DNA from: Diploptera punctata
Lineage: Eukaryota; Arthropoda; Insecta; Blattodea; Blaberidae
Length of the DNA: 64,000 bases
Assembly (NCBI GenBank): GCA_030220185.1
Contig: JASPKZ010010272.1
Location: 2,830,501 to 2,894,500, forward strand
Direction: 5' to 3'
The stretch's first letter is position 1. Each line of letters starts with the position of its first letter. Made by a program: the position numbers and the translations under genes. This document shows positions 9,316-18,700 of this stretch, piece by piece. Below the pieces are notes generated by a model that was given only the letters and a program-made list of their open reading frames with translations, made no database searches and had not been told where the DNA came from.

Positions 9316-12300
9316 CTGGAAAAAAAAAAAGCAATTATTTACTTGATTCTTGTTCAGTTTACTACTGCAGTAGACACCCTCAGGAGATTCTACATGCTCT
9401 CTGTGAACTCCTCAACTGTCACCTGTAGACTGGCTGGAAGTTGGAAATGGTCTCCCTATTTATAGGCTATAATTATATAATATATAATTTATTGAGAAAG
9501 GTTCGACTCCTTGTTCGAACATCATTTTTCTTTCTAAAATAAAAACTATACTAATTCTGGAAAATGTTAATTTAAAATATGCATCAAAAATATTTTTACA
9601 TGCTTTATATTAGCTTGACCTGTATCTATCTATCTATCTAACAGAATCTTTTAACACGATTTTCACCCACTTAAAAACATTGGATCGACTTGAAACTTTG
9701 TATACTTGTAAAGGACCAATGACAATACAATAATTTCATTGATTGTTTTCTAAGATCCTGGCCAGGATCATCAGGACATGAAAAAAATAAAGACCGGTAC
9801 AATAGGTTGCAGACTTATCAACTTTTTAGTCCATTGTTGTGGTAGCTCAGTTGGTAGAGTGGACTGTAGTAGTATATAATTTCGGTAATCCATAGGTCGC
9901 TGGTTCAAATCCGGCCCCGAGGATTTTTTTATAAGAGTATTACTTTTAGCTCATACTATAATAGTATCGAATTTAAAGATATTTACATTTTTATTTTATT
10001 CTGTAAAATATTAATGACAATTTTGTAAACTTACCACACTGTAATTTATCCAAAAAATATGAAAAGGATATGATTAACTCTAACTATTTATTTATATTAA
10101 AATATTCAAAAATATTATGTTAAATAATAATTTTAAAAAAATAATATCAATTAAACTAAAAATTAAAAAAATAAATAATAGTTTTAAAAAACTAAAACAA
10201 CATGCTTTATTAGAAAACCAAACTAAAAAATGAAAAATAATTTTATTTCCAACACGCTTGGGATAAAATTAAAGTGGTCAACAAAAAAATCATCTCCAAC
10301 ACATCTAGAATAAAACTAGAGTTATCTACAAAAAAATAATAATTTTATCATCAAAAGCATGTGGTGCTCTATATCAATTAATATATTTGATAATAAACAG
10401 ATATTGGTAAAAGTAAAGTCTCTAAGAAGAAAATGTAAAAACCATAAAAAGCACCCCACGCTTTTAATGGTAATTTTTTTTTCTTGTAGATACTCTAGTT
10501 TTATTCTAGATGTGTTGAAGATGATTTTTTTGTTGACCACTTTAATTCTATCCCAAGTGTGTTGGAAATTAAAATTATTTTTCATTTTTTAGTTCGGTTT
10601 TCTAATAAAGTGTGTTGTTTTAGTTTTTTAAACTATTATTTATTCTCTTCAAATATAATTTGCCCTTCAATGAAAAATGTTAAATTTATAATCCATCCAT
10701 CGTAATTCTGCCCGAAGGCAGGTCCTTCACTGCAATCATAGCATTTTCATGCTATGCTTGCAGCTTTACTAGGGAATTGTGTAGGTGTGGTAGCTTCCCG
10801 TTGCTTTCCACACCGGTGAAGGATGATGATGGCCATATGATTTCGGGGACTGTTTGGGCCTTAAAGTTTTCCTGACATTTGTCTTACAGGTGAGGAAAAA
10901 CCCCGATAAAAACCTCACCCAGAAAAACTGCCCTGACCGGGGATCGAACCTGGGCCCGCTGCGTGACAAGGCAGCACACTACCTTGAGACCACAGCGATG
11001 GACAAATTTATAATAAAAACATTGAAATTATATCTGAATAGAAATTTGCCTTGAAGTAGCAAAGAGCAGATCAGTTTAAACTCTAGATATGTAGTTGAAG
11101 GAAGGAAAATTAATCATCCATGGAAAATCAGCAAATAGGATACTTCATTTAACAAAAATAATAACGATAACAGTAATAATAACTATAATAATACCTGTGG
11201 ATAAGCACTTATTACTGATCTTGCAGCAAATGGCGTACAGAATAAATTAGACAGAATGATATTTTCTTCTGAAACATTATGTTCCTTGAGTACTGCAATA
11301 GCTTTAATTACTGTGTTTCCTGTACCTGAAACAATTTTTAAAAATAAAATATTACATATCATTGCAACATAAATTAAAGGAATATCTTCATATAAGGGAT
11401 TATGAAATAAGAATAAAATTACATTATATGTGAAATGCTTATGGAAGAACAACGGGGGTGGGGAAAAGGAAGTATTTACATCATATTTGAAGAGAAAAAT
11501 GATATGCTCAGACTGGGACTCGAACCCAGGATCTTTGGCTTTGTAGGCCAATGCTCTACCGACTGAGTCATCTGGGCGAGTCCCAATCTAAACACAAATT
11601 TCTCTCTTATATATGCTGTCAATTCCCGTGCAACAAATGCTATGAAACCTTTGCTTCTATCTTGCAAATGGCAGCTTCTTTATTAAGAAGACATTTATTT
11701 GGGAATTTTACATTACTTGCATTATAAAGCCAGTATGGCTTCATTCGATGTTTTAGCATTTGGTTTGAGTCCCAGTCTGAGCGTATAATTTTTCTCTTCA
11801 AATATGATTTATCCATCATTGAGATGTATGAAATGAATAATAAAAATATGTTTTCAAATGCTGGGCCTTGGCAACAAAGCCCTAGCGTTCTTGCTCTCCA
11901 ATATTTCTCTATGGTGGATCCAACAGGTAATACTTCACAAGTTTGTAGATGTTCTTTGTTCATTTCTTCATCTTTGTTGCATAGAGGACAATTTGATTCG
12001 TGTAGATTACTATTCTATATAAATGTTTGGCCAAATAATCATGTTCTGTAAGCAGTCTAAATTTTGCTACTGTAGTTTTATGTGGAATTTCTGAAATAAT
12101 ATCTGGCTTCTTTACTAAAATATTCCATTTTTTTGTTTTTGGCTTTATTACATAGGTCTTGGTTTTGTTTGATTTTATATTTGTTTTTAATTATTCTTTT
12201 TATGGATGCAAAAGATAAGCTTTTAGTAGTAGTATTTTGAATTAAATTGGAGCCTTTTTTGGCAAGAAAATCAGCAGTGTCATTTCCAGCAATTCCATAA

Positions 12301-15300
12301 TGTGCAGGTCTCCATTGCAATTGAATTCTTTTCTGTAGTTTTTGGAGTTGTTGAATCATTTTGTATCACTCTTTAATTTGTATTGACTTCATTTTATGTG
12401 AATTTATTGCATATATTGCTGCCTTAGAATCAGAGTATGACAGCATTTTGAAATTTATTTATTCTGTATAGTAATTGTTGGAGCCATTACTTCCGCATCA
12501 AAATTTGTTGTGTAGTATCCTGCTGGTTGATAAAATGAAAATAATGCACATGTAATTCCTGATCCTGAGTTGTTATAAAAATATTGAAGTTTCTATATTT
12601 TCAAATTATATTATATTATATGAAATGAAGGATACTGAAATCAGATTTTATTTATCCTTTGTCTAATACTTTTTAGATTATACTGTATTATATTTGAGTG
12701 CTTATAAAGTCTGGAATTATAGAAAACTATTTTATTTATATGTATACTACCTGATTACCCAACATTGCCCAAATATTTATTTATCCCAATCTTCTTGTCA
12801 CCAATCAACTTAGCAACCCTAATCTTGGCCAGAATGGACATTTTAATTTCCATCTTTTGCTGTGGTCTTGAGGTAGCATGCTGCCTTGTCACGCAGCGGG
12901 CCCAGGTTCGATTCTCAGTCAGGACAAGCTTCCTGGGTGAGGTTTTTTTTGGGGTTTTTCCTCAGCTGTAAGACAAATGTCAGGAAGCTTTCAGGCTCAA
13001 ACGGTCCCCGAACATCATTTGGCCATCATCATCATCCACAGTATGGAAAGCAACCACACTTATGCTATAATTCCCTAGAAGAGCTGCAAAGCACAGCATG
13101 AAAATGCTATGATTGCAGTGAAAGACCTACCCTAGGACAGAACACTGTAAATAAATAAAATCATCTCCCTTGCCAAAGAAGCTGAATCCAGACTTATACA
13201 GCATGAGGAGTATCACTATTCATCTCAGCGACCGTGTAAACATCGATTCAACAATAATATTGTTAATTTTCAATTATTTTTACATGTCACCCTGTACACA
13301 GCCTTGGGAATACTAGGGGCCAAACTTGTGCTTAAATTTCATTGGGACTGTCACCAATCACTTTATGGGCCAGAAAACTATGGATTCAACACTGATGTCA
13401 GTCATTTTGGACATTTTATTTTTCAGCTCTTCTAACTCCACTTAAAGGTGGTAGTACATGAACCTGAGCTTAATTGTAATCAGAACTGGAAACACTTAAT
13501 AAAACATGGATTTCCTGTAAATAAATATATATATATATATATATATAAAGGTAAAGTGAACCCACTATAGGCCTTGGGAGGTCCTTGAGGTAATAGGAGG
13601 TTAAGGATCCCGATTTCCGATTGAGGGTCTTTCCACTTTTCAGCGGTTGCCCTTTTACCAGCCGGCTGCTGGCCCTTCACATCCACATGTGTCAATCACA
13701 GAGGTAGATGATCAACAGCCAGTGTAGGGGTGACATGTGGTTAGCATGTCGAGTCCCCCAGCCATTATAGCTGGTTCCTCAACCTGGAGCCGCTACTTAT
13801 TGTAGCTACCCAATTGCCTCACGATGCTGGGTGGGCACCGGTCCCATACTGGCAGAAATACCATGAGAAAATTTCTTCCCCCATCGAGACTCGAACCAGC
13901 GCAAGTCCCGTAGCTCTGCACCAAGGCTTCCTACGGTTAAGGATCCCACCTCTCTAAATATAATCAGCAAGAGATGTCAGCCAGGTCATCAGTTCTGCAT
14001 TTACACCCACAAAACAAATATTTGGTACTTATTTCTGCTAGTGGCTGAGTCAACCCCAGGGTCATGGCACTGCTGAAAGGTTTAGACCAGGGTTATCCTA
14101 ACCCTACTGAGATTTGAATCCCTGACCTGCCGGCTTGTAGCATATTGCCTTAACAACTAAGCTATAACATTCTCCTGATAAATATATAAGTAACTTCAAT
14201 TTTTTAATTATAAACCTGACATTCCTCATTGAACGTCAAATTATATTTGAAGAGAAGTATATGTCTATACCGGGGTTTGAACCCAGGACCATCAATAAAA
14301 AATGTTAAATTTATAATACAAACATTCAAAGATGTTCCACTAGGTTTATAAAGTTATGTTAAATTACCATTAAAAGTTTTCTTAGATAAGCTGCCATTCG
14401 CGTGTCAAGCAACAGTTCACAAGCCTTGGCACTCTCGGGAATTGATATAGATAAGACAAAAATTAATGTTTAGATTGGAAGACTTTGATAACCAAGTGGC
14501 AGAGCATAAGCATATAAAGCTGAAGGTCCTGGGTTCAAACCCCAGTCTAGATGTATATATTTTTTCTTCAAATATAGCTTACTTCAATTTTTGCATATAG
14601 TTAGATTTTAACTCAAAATTTTGAAAATAAGCAACAAAAAACTACATATATCTGGAGAAAAAATAAAAAGGATAGGTCTAATAGCTTTTTTTGCATAAAG
14701 AACACAATGAGATAAAAAATATTAATAACTATATACTAGAACAGATAACATGTAGCTGCACATGCATGGTCAGAAAAATACTGAATCGAAGTAAAGGCCA
14801 AATTATGGAAACAGTTAGATAAGTCTAATAAACTCACAATTTGGGAGAAAATCCACATCCAGAAAAATAAAATAAAAATCATGAATTTTTAAATTTCCAG
14901 GAAAAAAGATTTAATTTGGAAGTTCATTGGTCAGCTACCAGAGTGCGTAAGAAGCAACCTAAGGATTACCAACCACCATTTACATGGAGCTGTAGATAAT
15001 ATGCAGAAGTACTGTAACATGCCCTTGAGAAATCTACAATTATGAGGTGAAATAAACCTCATAGTATCACTTCTGGGGGCACGCCGTAGCGTAGTGGTTA
15101 AGGCAGTGCACTACAAACCGGAAGGTCGAGGGTTCAAGTCCCGGTGAGGTCAGGATTTTTAAACTGACCCAAACCTTCTGGTGGCACCATGGCCCTGGGG
15201 TCGACTCAGCCTCTAACACAAATGAGTACCAGATGCTTGTTCTGTGGGTAAAGGCGGCCGTCACGCAGGGCTGACAACCCGGCTGACATCAAGTGCCGAT

Positions 15301-15750
15301 TGTCCAGAAAAAGTGGGAGCTTTAACATCCCACTACCCCAAGGGCCTCCCGAGGCCTGTAGTGGGAACACTTTACTTTACTTTATTTTAATGACAAATGA
15401 GGGAAATTTTGAGGAAGTGGCTGAATTCAAATACCTAGGAACAATAATCACAAATAGGAATGAGATGCACAAAGAAATTAAACATAGGCTCAATTCTGGA
15501 AATGCGTGCTATTATGCATTGCAAAGACTCTTGATGTCCCAACTCCTTTCAAAAAACGTTAAACTGAAAATATATAAACTATTATTCTACCAGTTGGTAG
15601 ACCAAGAATGAGGTGGGAGAATAACATTAACTATGATTTGAGGAAAGTAGATTATACAGGGAATGATTGGAAAGCATTAGCTCAGGATAGGGATGTATGG
15701 AGAGCTTATGTCCGTGCGGCCATGAATCTACGGGTTCGATAGTGCCAGTG

Positions 15751-15786
<36 letters not shown>

Positions 15787-18700
15787 TCACTTCCATTAAA
15801 TATTAATGAATATAAAAGTATACTCACTCATTATTGGATACATTAGTAATACTTTTCTTCTTGAGATGTCCTCAGGGAATCGAGCATATACCACACGTGC
15901 TTCATGAGTATCTGCATCAGATTCTACTAAGATTTTACCAATTCTAATTGAACGACAACAATCACGCAAACCCTAAAAATAAAAATAAATTTAAAATATC
16001 TGATCTTAAAAGCAAACTACATTTTTGGCTACCCAATCTTCTATTAGATTTTAAGTCAATTACATCACTCAAATGAAATGTACCTGTTCCATAGCTTCAC
16101 CACTCCTTACTATGCTGACTCCACAGTTGCCTTTCTGATATTTTAGACCTGGGTAACTTGCACCAGTCGGTGTAGTAACTACACATTTTGTAAATGGAAG
16201 TTGATTTAAACTTTCTTCAATAACTAAACGAATCTGAAAAAACAAATAATATTGACTCTTATTTCCTATTTCATATTCTACCACAGAATCTTATTTATCC
16301 AAAATAAGGAAGGACAACAAAAAATCTGGAATTTATCAAATTAATTGCAAAAATTGCAATAGGATATATATAGGAAAAACAAAAAGGGACTTAAAAACAC
16401 ATAAAAAAGAACACTTTAGAAACATAAAAAATGGAGAAATTGAAAAATCAGCTATAGCAGCACATAGTTTATTAGAGAATCATAGAATAGAAAAAGAAGC
16501 AAAACTTTTGAAACATCTACCTAAACCTTTGGAATTAACCATACTACAGAGTGATTCAGAAATATGGCTATATGTTCGATCGCATTTTGTGACGAAAATA
16601 TTATTATTAAAGGATATATGATGTTATCATTGGAAAGGGAATCCTTCAAGTTACAACAATAGAACAAAACAAAACAAATCACTGCTCACGTGCAGCTTGG
16701 CAGGTTGATTTTTGTGGGCTAGCGTCGAATGCCTCCACAATTCTCTTCGTTGTTTCTGCATCCGTGCTAATGCGAGGCCTTCCAGGAGGTTTGATTTTCT
16801 GCATCCTTCCCGTTTCCAGCAGTCATTTTCTCCACTTCCCCACAGTCGATAGCTGCAATGCTACATTAAACTCACGTCTTGCCCATCTTGCAGTCTCACG
16901 ATCATTAGCATACGTTATTGCCCATGCAGCAATTGTAAATTGCTGTTGCATATTCAATGCCATTTTGACTAATGATGTAAGTTCTACACTGTTTTGTTTT
17001 ATTCCACTGTTGTAATTTGAATAATTGCCTTTCCAACGGTAATTTCACATTTCCTGTAATGGTAATATTTTCATCACACAACGCGATCAAACGTATAGCC
17101 ATATTTATGATTCACCCCGTAGAACCATGAACTTCGAGATTCCAGATGAACCAAGCTTGATTACAAAGTTCTTCAAAAATATACCAGATGGCAGTTCGGA
17201 TAATTACTGGCCAAAGAAAAAATTGACAGTCGTGAAAACAGCTGACGATGGGGAAGATTGTTTTCCGATACTGTGGTGCTGTGTTTAAAAAAACAGATGT
17301 ATGAGGCAAGAAGAATTCACGATTCATTTGATTCTTATATAAGGAAGGAAACTTTATGGATAATCCATTTTTTTAGAACAATGATTTGTAAAAAGGTGAA
17401 GATGCACTTAATCAGGTCAGACCTAGAAATGTGGAAGAAAGAATCCATACATGCTTCTGGGCTGTTATACGAGATGACAGCAAGACCTACAATCTGAACA
17501 CAAACAAATAAAAAAAAAAATCTGAGAAACAGTACTTTACCTCACCCAATATATATTCTAATTCTAAGTCCTATAGAACAACAGTGTGCATGCGCCAGAA
17601 GTTATAGAGCCAGTGGAAACCCACCATTAAACCACATATCGATTATCACCCTTGCCTAGTGGGTTATCGCTGCTCACCACATATCGACTATTATTCTTGA
17701 AAAGTGGATTATCGCTATTTGAAGCCGTACTAAAGTTTATACAGCTTTCACTAAATGGCAGCATATAACTGTGAAATTTGAATTAGCAATCTTTGCAATA
17801 AATCCCCAAATCTATTTTAAAGATATGTATTAATATTAAATCTGTCATAAGACCAGTTCTAACATATGGTTGTGAATGCCAAACAGAAACTCAAAAAACA
17901 AAACAAATCAATGAAACAACCAAAATGAAAGTTTTAAGGAAAATCGTAGGAAAATCACTGAGAGAGAAAATTTGCAACTGTTATTAGAGAAGAATGTGAA
18001 ATTGAACCTATAAACCTCTGGATAAATGATAGAAGACTAAACTGGAACGATCACATAAATAGAATGGAGAACAGTAGATTAGTGAAGAAAGTACGTGACT
18101 GGACACCTCAGCAGAAAAGGCCTTTAGGACGACCACAACTACGATGGAAGGACATCACCATATCCCGGACCTTTTGATGTCCCAACTCCTTTCAAAAAAC
18201 GTTAAACTGAAAATATATAAAACTATTATTCTACCAGTTATATTTTATGGGTGCAAAACATGGAATCTTACTTTAAGGGAGGAAAGGAGATTACAAGTAT
18301 TTGAGAATAAAGTACTTAGGAAAATTTTTGGACCAAAGAGAGATGAACAAACAGGTGAATGGAGAAAACTACATAACAATGAACTACATGGTCTTTATAG
18401 GAAGCCAGGGAAAATTTTCTATAGGATCGTAACGGGCCTTGGCCTAATACTTGGAAGGAAGAAGAAGATATAATAAAAACAGTTAAGTCTCATAGACTGC
18501 GATGGACAGGACATGTTGCACGTATGGGGAATGAAAGACTTGCATGGAAGCTTCTTGTAGGAAAGCCAGAGGGAAAAACGCCCAGTTGGTATACCAAGAA
18601 TGAGGTGGGAGAATAACATTAACTATGATTTGAACGAAGTAGATTATACAGGGAATGATTGGAAAGCATTAGCTCAGGATAGGGATGCATGGAGAACTTA

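Noticed and set aside
11640..12051. Frames of 107 and 75 codons near 11.6-12.0 kb
   Set aside because: Both run through SINE tail and LINE 3' sequence; no domain.
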